Source of the DNA: Rhodanobacteraceae bacterium
GTDB taxonomy: Bacteria; Pseudomonadota; Gammaproteobacteria; Xanthomonadales; Rhodanobacteraceae
Direction of reading: 5' to 3'
Length of the DNA stretch: 64,000 bases
NCBI GenBank assembly: GCA_009996615.1
Contig: JAACZU010000001.1
Location: 1 to 64,000, forward strand
Program-made: the position numbers and the translations under genes
Notes under the pieces: generated by a model
The model's database searches: none
Seen by the model: only the letters and a program-made list of their open reading frames with translations
Told to the model about the DNA's origin: nothing
Shown: positions 29,716 to 40,276 of the stretch, piece by piece
Numbering within the stretch: the first letter of the stretch is position 1
Layout: each line of letters opens with the position of its first letter

Positions 29716-30841
29716 ATGATCGAAACCAATCCGATCCATGCGCGCATCGCCGACCTCAGCGGTCGGGTTGCGTCGCTTAGGGGGTATCTTTGACTTCGAT
29801 GCCAAGGCCGAGCGCCTGGAAGAAGTCACCCGCGAACTCGAAAGCCCCGACGTGTGGGACAACCCGCAGCGTGCGCAGGACCTGGGCAAGGAACGCGCGA
29901 CGCTCGAACGCATCGTCGGCGGCATCCGCAGCTTGACCGCGGACCTGGCCGAGGCCGGCGACCTGCTCGACCTGGCCATCGCCGAGAACGACGAAGGCAC
30001 CGCGATCGCGGTGGCGAGCGACGTCGACACGCTCGAGCAGCGCGTCGGGAAGCTCGAATTCCAGCGCATGTTCTCCGGCGAGATGGACGGCGCCAACGCG
30101 TTCGTCGACATCCAGGCCGGCGCCGGCGGCACCGAGGCGCAGGACTGGGCCGAGATGCTGCTGCGCATGTACCTGCGCTGGGCCGAGACGCGTGGCTGGA
30201 AGACCGAACTGCTCGAGGTCAGCGCGGGCGAAGTCGCCGGCATCAAGAGCGCGACGTTCCGCGTCGAGGGCGACCATGCCTACGGCTGGCTGAAGACCGA
30301 GATCGGCGTGCACCGCCTCGTGCGCAAGTCGCCGTTCGACTCGGACAACCGCCGCCACACCAGCTTCACCTCGGTGTTCGTGTCGCCGGAAGTCGACGAC
30401 AACATCGACATCGAGATCAATCCGGCCGACCTGAAGACCGACGTCTACCGCTCGTCCGGCGCCGGCGGCCAGCACGTCAACAAGACCGAGTCGGCGGTGC
30501 GCATCACGCACGTGCCGAGCGGCATCGTGGTGGCCTGCCAGACCGAACGCTCGCAGCATGCCAACCGCGACCGCGCGATGAAGATGCTGAAGGCGAAGCT
30601 GTACGAGGTCGAGATCCAGAAGCGCAATGCCGAGAAGGACGCGCTGGAGGCGACCAAGTCCGACATCGGCTGGGGCAGCCAGATCCGCAACTATGTGCTG
30701 GACCAGTCGCGCATCAAGGACCTGCGCACCGGCATCGAGCGCAGCGACACGCAGAAGGTGCTCGACGGCGACCTCGACGAGTTCGTCGAGGCGAGCCTGA
30801 AGGCGGGCCTCGAGGCCGGCGCCAAGCGCAGCGACGCATAA
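29716..30841 (+). CDS. prfB: peptide chain release factor 2, with programmed +1 frameshift
   Basis: The start is the ATG at 29716 ([14 protein letters not shown]). The zero frame ends at TGA 29791-29793 after 25 codons and continues in +1 as [12 protein letters not shown], for 374 residues in all. The GGQ motif ([19 protein letters not shown]) that triggers peptide release and the N-terminal coiled coil are intact. RF2 reads UGA and UAA. The internal stop is the autoregulatory site, not damage. lysS follows 69 bases downstream, as in many bacteria. Confidence 0.97.
29779..29794 (+). promoter_or_regulatory. prfB programmed frameshift site
   Basis: AGGGGGTATCTTTGAC combines an internal Shine-Dalgarno-like AGGGGG, the slippery CTT and the in-frame TGA followed by C, identical to the classic E. 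coli site. Low RF2 favours the +1 slip and thus more RF2. Confidence 0.97.
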
Positions 30842-30910
30842 TGGAACGTTGGCGGTCGATGCCGGGCGCGTGCCTGGCATCCCGCGCCCCTGCAATTCCG
30901 GGAAGACATC

Positions 30911-32470
<1,560 letters not shown>

Positions 32471-32627
32471 CTCGGCGGCGTCGGCGGGAACGAATGCGAC
32501 GGAATGCTTGTGCTAGCCTACGAAAGGGGACCCAGCCGTGGGTTGGCCGGTTGCGCATGCGACCGCCGGCATGCACGGATTCACATGATGGATCGCGCTG
32601 CCTGCCAATGATCGCGGGGAACCTTGC

Positions 32628-33680
32628 TTGAATGTTTTGATCGTCGACGACCAGCCTTCCCAGCGCACCATGTTGCGTCATGTGGTTGAGGCCATCGGCC
32701 CGGGGGTGCATGCGGCGGACTTCGGTAACCCAGTCGAGGCGCTGCAGTGGTCCGACGGCAACGTTCCCGATCTCGTACTGCTCGATTACCGCATGCCGGA
32801 AATGGACGGCCTCGAGTTCGCACGCCGTTTCCGGCGCACGCTGTCGCGTCGCGACGTGCCGATCGTGCTGATCAGCATCGTCGGGGACGAACCGGTGCGC
32901 CAGGCTGCGCTCGAGGCCGGGGTCATCGATTTCGTGACCAAGCCGATCCGTCCGCGCGAGTTCCGCACGCGCTGCCGCAACCTGCTGCAGCTTCGCCAGC
33001 AAGGCGAGTCGGTCAAGGAGCGCGCCCGCTCGCTCGAGGCGCGCGTGCTGGCCGGCCTGCGCGAGGTCGAGCAGCGCGAACGCGAGACCCTGTACCGGCT
33101 GGCCAAGGCGATCGAGTACCGCGATCTCGGCACCGGCGTCCACCTGTTGCGCATGGCGCACTACACGGAGGTGCTGGCAGAGGGATTCGGCATGTCCGAG
33201 GATGAGGTCGGGATCCTGACCGCCGCCGCGCCGCTGCACGATATCGGCAAGATCGGCGTGCCCGACTCTGTGCTGCTCAAGCGCGGCCGCCTGACCGAGG
33301 ACGAGTTCGCGGTCATGCGCCAGCACCCGCTCGTCGGCCACGAGATCCTGCGCGACAGCCCGAGCCGCTTCGTGCAGATGGGAGCGCTGATCGCGCTGCG
33401 CCACCACGAGCGCTGGGACGGCAGCGGCTATCCGGACAGGCTGAGCGGCGAGGACATCCCGCTGCCGGCTCGCATCGTCGCCGTCGCCGACGTGTTCGAC
33501 GCGCTGACGTCGGAACGCCCGTACAAGCGGGCCTGGAGTCCGGACGAGGCGCTCGAGTACATGCAGGAGAACGCTGGCACGCTTTTTGATCCTGCTTGCG
33601 TGGGCATTTTGCTCGACAATCAGGTTCGTATCCTCGACATCCTGCACGCCAAGCTGGCGCTGCCCGCCCTGGGGCTTTGA
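32628..33680 (+). CDS. rpfG: RpfG, response regulator with HD-GYP cyclic di-GMP phosphodiesterase
   Basis: The start is TTG 32628 after GGGGA, giving 350 residues. The receiver domain spans about 1-120 with Asp6-Asp7 and phospho-acceptor Asp53 (LLDYRMPEMDG). A linker helix leads to an HD-GYP domain with LHDIGKIGVPD (His204-Asp205), HHERWDGSGYP and VADVFDALTSERPYKR, all metal ligands present. On phosphorylation by RpfC it hydrolyses cyclic di-GMP, linking DSF perception to virulence- and biofilm-type outputs in Xanthomonas. It is followed 30 bases later by rpfC. The start codon may limit its level. Confidence 0.94.
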   Translation: MNVLIVDDQPSQRTMLRHVVEAIGPGVHAADFGNPVEALQWSDGNVPDLVLLDYRMPEMDGLEFARRFRRTLSRRDVPIVLISIVGDEPVRQAALEAGVIDFVTKPIRPREFRTRCRNLLQLRQQGESVKERARSLEARVLAGLREVEQRERETLYRLAKAIEYRDLGTGVHLLRMAHYTEVLAEGFGMSEDEVGILTAAAPLHDIGKIGVPDSVLLKRGRLTEDEFAVMRQHPLVGHEILRDSPSRFVQMGALIALRHHERWDGSGYPDRLSGEDIPLPARIVAVADVFDALTSERPYKRAWSPDEALEYMQENAGTLFDPACVGILLDNQVRILDILHAKLALPALGL

Positions 33681-33710
33681 CCTGCGTCGGCAACCCATGG
33701 AGGAGGCGCG

Positions 33711-35870
33711 GTGAAAGAGTTCCTGTCCATACTCGGCCAGCGCTACGCCAACCGGCCCGACAGCGAGCACCAGCAGGCCTTGGTGCGCCTTGTCATTCTT
33801 GGCCTCGGGCTGGCGTATCTGTACGGAATGAACCTCCTCGGCGGCTTCCATGCCACGCCGATGGACAGCGCGCTGGTCATCGCGCTGACGGAATTCATCA
33901 TCGGCTTCGGCATCGTCGTCCACATCGCCTTGCGTCCCGGCATTTCCACGGTCCGGCGCGTTATCGGCATGCTGGCCGACTACGGCGCGATGGGCGCCGC
34001 GCTGCACCTGATCGGTGCGCCGATCGCACCGCTCTACGTCGTCTACCTGTGGGTCACGATCGGCAATGGCCTGCGCTACGGCCCGCGTTTCCTGTACGCG
34101 GCCGTGTGCCTGGCGGCGACCTCCTTTGCCGCGGTCATCCTGACCACCGACTACTGGCAGCAGAATGCGCCGCTCGCCTGGGGCCTACTGTTGGGCCTGG
34201 TGGCGATCCCGGCCTACCTGACCTCGCTGCTGCGCGCCCTGACCCGTGCCACCGAGGAGGCACGCCGGGCCAACGAGGCCAAGAGCCGCTTCCTGGCCAA
34301 CATGAGCCACGAGTTCCGCACGCCGCTGAACGGCGTGGTCGGCATGTCGGACCTGCTCTCGACCACCCGCCTGACCAAGGAGCAGCGCGAGTGCGCGGAG
34401 GTTATCCAGGCCTCGGCAAAGGCGCTGCTGGCGCTGGTCGAGGACGTGCTGGACATCTCGGCGATCGAGGCCGGCAAGCTGCGTTGCGTCGAGGCGGATT
34501 TCCGGCTTGACGCGCTCCTCGACGGCATCCAGCGCATGCTGCAGCCGGCAGCCCGGCACAAAGGCGTCACGTTCCAGGTCAAGGTTGCCGATGACGTCCC
34601 GGACGACCTGCATGGCGATGGCAGCCACCTGCACCAGATCCTGGTGAATCTGGTTTCGAACGCAATCAAGTTCACCGAGGAGGGCTGCGTCAGCGTATCC
34701 GTCGAGCGCTTGCCTACGCTCGGCGCCGGCACTGCCTTGCTGCGCTTTTCCGTGCGCGACACCGGCGTCGGCATCGCGCCGGAGGCGCAGCAGCGCATCT
34801 TCCAGGCCTTCGAGCAGGCCGACGCCGGCCAGAGCCGGCGCTTCGGCGGCACCGGCCTCGGTACGACGATCGCCAAATCGCTGACCGAGCTGATGGGCGG
34901 CAGGATCGCCTTCGAGAGCACGGAAGGCGAAGGCTCGCACTTCTGGGTGGATATCCCGTTCCGCGTGAATACGGTCCTGGCCGAAGCCGTGCGTGCGCCG
35001 CGCGCCGGTGCCAACGTGATCGCGTTCGACGATCCGTTCGTGCGGCATCGCGCACGCGTGCGCCCGCTGCAGGTGCTGATCGCCGACGACCAGCCGACCA
35101 ACATCACCGTGTTGAGCCGCCTGCTGGAGAAGGCCGGGCATCGCGTGACTGCGGCGCGCAACGGCGAGGAGGTGCTTGGCGCCCTCGAAAGCCAGTCGTT
35201 CGACGCGGTAGTCATCGATCTTCACATGCCCGGCATCAGCGGGCTGGACGTGCTCAAGCAGGCGCGCGTGATGCAGGCTGGAGGCGATCCGACGCCGTTC
35301 ATCGTCCTGAGTGCCGACGCCACGCCGACCACCGTGCGCGACTGCGAGCGGGCCGGCGCTCGGGCGTTCCTGACCAAGCCGATCGCGCTGAACCGGCTGC
35401 TCGAGACGCTGGCCGAGGTCGCGTGTGCGCGCACCGACGGCCGCACGCCGCTGGCCGCGCAGGCTGGCGCGGCTGGTCGGGCCGGGGAAGGGGACGCAGT
35501 GATCTCCCGTGCGGTGCTGGAGGAACTGGCCGAGCTTCAGCTCGGCCCGGACTTCGTCGGCCTGTTCGTCGACGAATGCCTGCGCGATGCGCTGAAGACG
35601 ATCGGCGATCTCGAGCGCGCCGGCGCGCAGGCGCAGTGGGACCTGTTCCGCGATCAGTGCCATGCACTCAAAGGCGTGGCCGGCAACATGGGCGCGGTGC
35701 GCCTCGCAATGGCGGCATCCGAGGCGATGAGGCTTGGCAACTGGCAGTTGCCCGGCGAATGGGCGCAGCAGGCGCGCCAGTTACGCGAGCAACTGGAGCT
35801 GGCGCGTTCCGCGTTGAAGTCCTCGATGGCAGTGCCTTCCGGCGAAACCGGTCCCGGCCGGATTCCGTGA
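33711..35870 (+). CDS. rpfC: RpfC, DSF-sensing hybrid histidine kinase
   Basis: The 719-residue protein uses a GTG start after GGAGGAGG. The order is that of Xanthomonas RpfC (726 residues): a short N-terminal sensor with [13 protein letters not shown], about five membrane segments to residue 180, HisKA with His200 in [12 protein letters not shown], HATPase ([14 protein letters not shown]), a receiver with Asp503 (VIDLHMPG), and an HPT domain with His651 ([13 protein letters not shown]). It binds DSF at the periplasmic face, phosphorylates RpfG, and in Xanthomonas its receiver holds RpfF inactive. It ends facing rpfF. Confidence 0.95.
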   Translation: MKEFLSILGQRYANRPDSEHQQALVRLVILGLGLAYLYGMNLLGGFHATPMDSALVIALTEFIIGFGIVVHIALRPGISTVRRVIGMLADYGAMGAALHLIGAPIAPLYVVYLWVTIGNGLRYGPRFLYAAVCLAATSFAAVILTTDYWQQNAPLAWGLLLGLVAIPAYLTSLLRALTRATEEARRANEAKSRFLANMSHEFRTPLNGVVGMSDLLSTTRLTKEQRECAEVIQASAKALLALVEDVLDISAIEAGKLRCVEADFRLDALLDGIQRMLQPAARHKGVTFQVKVADDVPDDLHGDGSHLHQILVNLVSNAIKFTEEGCVSVSVERLPTLGAGTALLRFSVRDTGVGIAPEAQQRIFQAFEQADAGQSRRFGGTGLGTTIAKSLTELMGGRIAFESTEGEGSHFWVDIPFRVNTVLAEAVRAPRAGANVIAFDDPFVRHRARVRPLQVLIADDQPTNITVLSRLLEKAGHRVTAARNGEEVLGALESQSFDAVVIDLHMPGISGLDVLKQARVMQAGGDPTPFIVLSADATPTTVRDCERAGARAFLTKPIALNRLLETLAEVACARTDGRTPLAAQAGAAGRAGEGDAVISRAVLEELAELQLGPDFVGLFVDECLRDALKTIGDLERAGAQAQWDLFRDQCHALKGVAGNMGAVRLAMAASEAMRLGNWQLPGEWAQQARQLREQLELARSALKSSMAVPSGETGPGRIP

Positions 35871-36024
35871 GACGGTGGGCGCGCCTGCCCCCGCGTGGTC
35901 ATCGGCGCGCCATATCGACGCCCAGGCGCATGCTCGATGCCGGAAAGCGCGCTCCGCTTTACGGCACAGGCAAGAGCCTGGAAGAACGGTTGTCGATTGG
36001 GAGGGTCCGGTCCCCATCCGGGAT

Positions 36025-36046
36025 GTCCGGCTTCGGTTCGCCGGAC
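36025..36046. terminator. hairpin between convergent rpfC and rpfF
   Basis: GTCCGGC and GCCGGAC form a perfect 7-bp stem with loop TTCGGTTC. A second palindrome (CGCGCTCT/AGAGCGCG, about 36049-36065) follows and includes the rpfF stop codon. This is a likely bidirectional terminator of the two facing rpf units; no T tract is seen. Confidence 0.5.
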
Positions 36047-36055
36047 AGCGCGCTC

Positions 36056-36988
36056 TCAGAGCGCGACGGCCTTGGTCGCGGTCGGCAGCGGGCTCTCCGC
36101 CGCTTGCGCCTTGGCCGGACGCTTCTGCTGGGCGCGCACCAGGCGTTCCATCGTGCGCAGCGGCTTGTCGCCAAGTTGCATCGCGGTGTCGACCCAGATG
36201 TCGGTGATGTCGAGCAACTCCTTCAGCGTGACCGGGCGTGCCGCGTAGCGGACCCGGTTCAGGGCGGCGCGCGCATGCGGGCTGCGCTGGTTGCGACGGA
36301 TCAGGTCGTTGACGGCCTGGATGCCCTCGCCTTTGGGGACGAGCACGTCGACCAGGCCCATGCGGTGCAGTTCGTCGCTCGAATAGATCGTGCCGTTGAG
36401 CATCATCTCTTCCGCGGCGCGCGGGCTGATGCGCTGGCACAGGAACGAGAACGCGCCCATGCCCGGGAACAGGTCGAACAGTACCTCCGGGAAGCCCATG
36501 CCGACGCCGCTCTCTGCGACGATCGTCTGGCACGACAGGGCCAGTTCGAAACCGCCGCCCAGCGCGTCCCCCTGCACCAGCGCGACGGTATGCACGCGGC
36601 TGCGCGAGGCGAGTTCGTAGCAGTCGAACATGCTCTGCACGCACAGGCGCGCATAGGCCTGCAGGTGCTCGCGGTTGCGCTCGCGGATCAGGCGCGAGAA
36701 CAGGTCCAGGTCGCCACCGAGGTTGAAGACATTCGCATCCGAGGCGATGATCATGTGGGCGAGGCGGCTGTCGGCGTTGCCGCCGGGCAGGGCCAGGCGG
36801 TCCTTCGCGCGATGCAGGAATTGCTGCATCTCCTTCATCAGCAGCACCGAGAAGCAGGGGCGGTACGTGCCCTCGAGGAAGGCGCGCTTCTTGTGCATGA
36901 AGAACCAGAATGCGTTGGCTTCCGGATCCTCCTCGGCACGCAGCAGACGATAGGAAATGTCACGATGCAGCAATTCGACGGCGGTCAT
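36056..36988 (-). CDS. rpfF: RpfF, DSF synthase of the crotonase superfamily
   Basis: The 310-residue protein carries the RpfF hallmarks: FWFFMHKKRAFLEGTYRPCF, FNLGGDLDLFSRLI, and both catalytic glutamates, in GDALGGGFELALSCQ and GFPEVLFDLFPGMGAFSFL. RpfF acts as thioesterase and dehydratase on 3-hydroxyacyl-ACP to make cis-2-unsaturated fatty acid signals. The usual length is about 289; the excess is a C-terminal tail after LVRAQQKRPA. It faces rpfC, and its start lies opposite that of the PilZ gene across 200 bases. Confidence 0.95.
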   Translation of the reverse strand: MTAVELLHRDISYRLLRAEEDPEANAFWFFMHKKRAFLEGTYRPCFSVLLMKEMQQFLHRAKDRLALPGGNADSRLAHMIIASDANVFNLGGDLDLFSRLIRERNREHLQAYARLCVQSMFDCYELASRSRVHTVALVQGDALGGGFELALSCQTIVAESGVGMGFPEVLFDLFPGMGAFSFLCQRISPRAAEEMMLNGTIYSSDELHRMGLVDVLVPKGEGIQAVNDLIRRNQRSPHARAALNRVRYAARPVTLKELLDITDIWVDTAMQLGDKPLRTMERLVRAQQKRPAKAQAAESPLPTATKAVAL

Positions 36989-37083
36989 GGCTTACCCCTT
37001 GGTACGGAAAGCCGCTCATCGATCGCAAGCGGAGCGGCGGACGCTCTGCACCCCAGTGCCCCGGAATGGGACGATCCACGGCA

Positions 37084-37136
37084 GTTTATCGTAAACCTCA
37101 TGAAATATTGACAATTTACCCGTGATGTGACTATCT
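37084..37136. promoter_or_regulatory. AT-rich divergent promoter region of rpfF and the PilZ gene
   Basis: This is one of the few AT-rich pockets in the window. TTGACA at 37108-37113 (+ strand) has a weak TATCTG 18 bases later toward the PilZ gene. On the - strand TTGTCA (37114-37109) has GATAAA 18 bases later toward rpfF. The two -35 candidates overlap, so the promoters may compete. Inferred only. Confidence 0.4.
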
Positions 37137-37188
37137 GCAGCGTCGGGGTCGGGAAATCCTCGATGACGAAATCGGCTCTTGGGGCATC

Positions 37189-37536
37189 ATGACGAAAGGA
37201 ACAGGGAACAGGGGGCTCCGCCCGGCTCGGTTGGCGCTGAATTCCGCGGTGTTGATAAGCAGCGGTCACAACGCCTGGACCAGCGAGATCGAGGACATCT
37301 CGGCGACGGGCGTGCTGGTCGCCAAGCCGGACGGGTGGCACGGCGCGGTCGGCGAAGTCTTCGCGCTGGACATGCTCGTCTGTGATTCGCTCGACATCCA
37401 CGTCGAAGCGAGGCTCGCGCGCGTGACCGACAGCCAGCTCGGCTTCGCCTACGAGCGCATCCCGGAGGACCGCGAGGCGCCGTTGTGGAATCTTCTCGGT
37501 GGCTACGCGGACCGGCTCGAGCCGTATTCGATCTGA
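37189..37536 (+). CDS. PilZ-domain protein
   Basis: The 115-residue single-domain protein matches PilZ: an N-terminal basic strand (NRGLRPARLALNSAV), DISATGVLV fitting the (D/N)xSxxG motif, and LDMLVCDSLDIHVEARLARV in the barrel. The RxxxR half is imperfect (RGLRPAR gives RxxR spacing), so cyclic di-GMP binding is likely but not certain. Its place between rpfF and rpfB is not part of the Xanthomonas locus and suggests a role downstream of RpfG. Transcription is divergent from rpfF. Confidence 0.85.
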   Translation: MTKGTGNRGLRPARLALNSAVLISSGHNAWTSEIEDISATGVLVAKPDGWHGAVGEVFALDMLVCDSLDIHVEARLARVTDSQLGFAYERIPEDREAPLWNLLGGYADRLEPYSI

Positions 37537-37555
37537 GGGGGCACGCTGAGAAGCC

Positions 37556-37665
37556 CGTCATTCCCGCGAAAACGGGAAGCGCCCTCGAGCAGCCGCCGGC
37601 TGGCCTTCCGGATGACCTGTATTCCACGGATGCCCGTCGCTGGCGGGCATGACGCCAATGACGCG
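37556..37665. repeat. CGTCATTCCCGCGAAAACGGGAA-type repeat between convergent genes
   Basis: CGTCATTCCCGCGAAAACGG followed by GAA, and the reversed GGCGGGCATGACG at the right, bracket about 110 bases with the ends inverted. Similar CGTCATTCCCGCG repeats are common in Proteobacteria. It may terminate both the PilZ gene and rpfB. Confidence 0.65.
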
Positions 37666-37739
37666 GCGCCACGGCCCGGGTGGCGCGCCGCGCGCGCCAC
37701 GAGTCGCCGCGTGACGCGCCGACCGGTTCCCGACAATGG

Positions 37740-39425
37740 TCAGGACGATGCGGCGGGTGCGTCGCGCAGCTCGCGGCGCAGGATCTTGCCGACGTTCGTC
37801 TTCGGCAGCGCGTCGCGGAACTCGATTACATGCGGGCGCTTGTAGCCCGTCAGGTTCACCTTGCAATGGGCAAGGATCGCCTCCGCCGTAAGGCCCGGAT
37901 CCTTCCTGACCACGACCAGCTTCACCACCTCGCCGGACTTGCCGTCGGGAATGCCAACCGCCGCGACCTCCAGCACGCCCGGCATTTCGGCGACGACGTC
38001 CTCGACCTCGTTCGGATAGACGTTGAAGCCGGACACCAGGATCATGTCCTTCTTGCGGTCGACGATGTAGACGAATCCCTTGTCGTCGATGCGCGCGATG
38101 TCACCGGTGCGCAGCCAGCCTTCGGCGGACAGCACCTTGGCGGTCTCGTCCGGGCGGTTCCAGTAGCCTTTCATGACCTGCGGCCCGCGCACGCACAGCT
38201 CGCCGACCTCGCCGAGCGGCAGCATGTTGCCGGCGTCGTCCTGGATGGTCACGTCGGTGGACGGGATCGGCAGGCCGATCGAGCCGTTGTAGGCGGCCAG
38301 GTCGAGCGGGTTGATGCACACCGCCGGGCAGGTCTCGGTCAGGCCGTAGGCCTCGGCCAGCGTGCAGCCGGTGACCAGCTTCCAGCGCTCGGCCACCGCG
38401 CGTTGCACCGCCATGCCGCCGCCGAGGGTCAGGCGCAGGCGAGAGAAGTCCACCTTGTCGAAGCCTGGCGTGTTGAGCAGGCCGTTGAACAGCGTGTTGA
38501 CGCCGGTGATCGCGGTGAAGCCGATATTGCGGATCTCCTTGACGAAGCCGGGCATGTCGCGCGGGTTCGTGATGAGGTAGTTGTGCGCGCCGATCCGCGC
38601 GAACACGAGGAAGTTCGCGGTCAGCGCGAAGATGTGGTACAGCGGCAGCGCGGTCACCGTGACCTCTTCGCCTTCGCGCACCAGCGGCCCGATCCAGGCG
38701 TAGGCCTGCAGCATGTTCGCGACCATGTTGCGATGGGTCAGCATCGCGCCCTTGGCCACGCCGGTAGTGCCCCCCGTGTACTGAAGGAACGCGACGTCCC
38801 CCGGATCCACGTCCTCGCGCTCCAGCGGCGTCCGCTCGCCCCGCGCGATGGCCTCGTTGAAGCCGATCGCGTTCGGCAGTGAATGGGGCTTCACCATCTT
38901 CCTGACGTGGCGCACGACGAAGTTCGTGATCGCGCCCTTCGGGAAACCGAGCAGGTCGCCGATGCTGGCACGGATGACGTGCCGGCAGGACGTTCCCTCG
39001 ATCACTTCGGCGAGCACGTGGCCGAAGTTCTCGAGGATCACGATCGCGCTGGCGCCGGAGTCGTCCAGCTGATGCCGCAGTTCGCGTGCGGTATAAAGCG
39101 GGTTGGTGTTGACGACCGTCAGGCCGGCCCGCAACACGCCCATGACGGCGACCGGGTACTGCAGCAGGTTCGGCATCATGATCATGACCCGCTCGCCCTT
39201 GGCGAGCTTGAGGTCGTTGCGCAGGAACGCCGCAAAGCCCGCGCTGAGCCGGTCGAGGTCGTCGTAGCTCAGCGTGCGGCCCATGTTCGTGAATGCGGGC
39301 CGATGGCGGAAGCGGTCGCAGCACTCTTCCAGCAGTGCGGTGATGGAGCGGTACTGGCCCGGATCGATCTGCGCGGGAACGCCGTTGGGGTAGCTTGCCA
39401 GCCAGGGCCGCTGTTCCGTCGTCAT
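37740..39425 (-). CDS. rpfB: RpfB, long-chain fatty acyl-CoA ligase
   Basis: The start is the ATG at 39425 (MTTEQRPWLASYPNG), 6 bases after GGAGG, giving 561 residues; upstream in-frame sequence is not coding. The AMP-binding motifs are clear: LQYTGGTTGVAKGAML (P-loop), AYGLTETCPAV, GWLRTGDIARID, and the C-terminal hinge KDMILVSGFNVYPNEVE with Lys in KTNVGKILRREL. It is FadD-like, and in Xanthomonas RpfB activates free fatty acids and participates in DSF turnover. It follows rpfF on the same strand, with the PilZ gene inserted in opposite orientation. Confidence 0.93.
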   Translation of the reverse strand: MTTEQRPWLASYPNGVPAQIDPGQYRSITALLEECCDRFRHRPAFTNMGRTLSYDDLDRLSAGFAAFLRNDLKLAKGERVMIMMPNLLQYPVAVMGVLRAGLTVVNTNPLYTARELRHQLDDSGASAIVILENFGHVLAEVIEGTSCRHVIRASIGDLLGFPKGAITNFVVRHVRKMVKPHSLPNAIGFNEAIARGERTPLEREDVDPGDVAFLQYTGGTTGVAKGAMLTHRNMVANMLQAYAWIGPLVREGEEVTVTALPLYHIFALTANFLVFARIGAHNYLITNPRDMPGFVKEIRNIGFTAITGVNTLFNGLLNTPGFDKVDFSRLRLTLGGGMAVQRAVAERWKLVTGCTLAEAYGLTETCPAVCINPLDLAAYNGSIGLPIPSTDVTIQDDAGNMLPLGEVGELCVRGPQVMKGYWNRPDETAKVLSAEGWLRTGDIARIDDKGFVYIVDRKKDMILVSGFNVYPNEVEDVVAEMPGVLEVAAVGIPDGKSGEVVKLVVVRKDPGLTAEAILAHCKVNLTGYKRPHVIEFRDALPKTNVGKILRRELRDAPAASS

Positions 39426-39595
39426 GCTTCCTCCACGTGGTAGGCGACCACCGGTCGCATCGTTTGTCGGTGTACTGTAGCCGGCATCGGCCACGCTGCG
39501 CCCTTGGGGCGTTTGGCACGATTGCAGCACAGCGCCTCGACGAGCGGCAAGCCGCACTGCAGCGTCGGCGCTCGATGAAGGGAGGGAGACGAATC

Positions 39596-40045
39596 ATGCG
39601 CCTGTTCATGCCGATCCTGCTCGGCCTCGTACTGCTCGCCGGCTGCGCGCGCCCGCCGGACGAGGCGTCGATCCGCGGCGCGATCGAGGCGATCGCCCGG
39701 GCCGCCGAGGCGCACGACGGCAAGGGCATGCTCGAACACATCACCGATGATTTCATCGGCAACGACGGCGAATTCGACCGCCAGCAGCTGGAGAACTTCT
39801 TGCGCCTGCGGCTCGTCGCCGCGCGCGGCGTCACGGCGAGAGCGGGACGCATCGACCTCGAGCTGTCCGGTGACCGCGCCACGGCCCGTTTCGAGGCGCG
39901 GGTGGCCGATGCGTCCGGGCGCTGGATCCCCGGCCATGGTGCCGTCGTGCAGTTCGTCACCGGCTGGCGCCGCGAGCGCGGCGTCTGGCGCTGCAATAGC
40001 GCGAAATGGTCGGCACGGCCTCCGGGCGGAAGAGGGCCGGGCTGA
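39596..40045 (+). CDS. lipoprotein with an NTF2-like-looking domain
   Basis: The start is the ATG at 39596 (MRLFMPILLGLVLLAGCARP), 7 bases after GGGAGGGAG; an earlier in-frame ATG at 39575 is less well placed. The lipobox LLAGC predicts lipidation at Cys17 of a 149-residue product. The mature part (IRGAIEAIARAAEAHDGKGMLEHITDDFIG, then GEFDRQQLENFLRL) has the helix-sheet rhythm of SnoaL/NTF2-like proteins, seen in other small lipoproteins. Function unknown. Divergent from rpfB. Confidence 0.8.
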   Translation: MRLFMPILLGLVLLAGCARPPDEASIRGAIEAIARAAEAHDGKGMLEHITDDFIGNDGEFDRQQLENFLRLRLVAARGVTARAGRIDLELSGDRATARFEARVADASGRWIPGHGAVVQFVTGWRRERGVWRCNSAKWSARPPGGRGPG

Positions 40046-40055
40046 GTAGCCCGGC
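40036..40055 (+). terminator. hairpin overlapping the lipoprotein stop codon
   Basis: GCCGGGCT-GAGT-AGCCCGGC is a perfect 8-bp stem with a 4-base loop; the stop codon lies at the edge of the loop. It is placed to terminate the lipoprotein transcript before the ABC operon. The next 220 bases hold no convincing gene. Confidence 0.5.
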
Positions 40056-40276
40056 TTGCCAGGAATGGAGGCGCCGGAAGCGTCGGTCCCGGATGCGGGG
40101 AACTTTTCGTCGAGCCTGCGGTATCTTTGCCGGCGCTTCGCATTTCCTGCCGATTGCGCTGCCGGCCCATCCGGCGGCCCGGTGCAGGAGCGCCGAAGCG
40201 CTTCCCGACGCAGACATCCACCCGCGGCCAGTTGGCGGCGGGAACCATGCATTTTGGACAAGGTGCATAGACGACG

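Noticed and set aside
29716-29793. prfB as a broken gene
   Set aside because: The early TGA is part of a standard programmed frameshift site.
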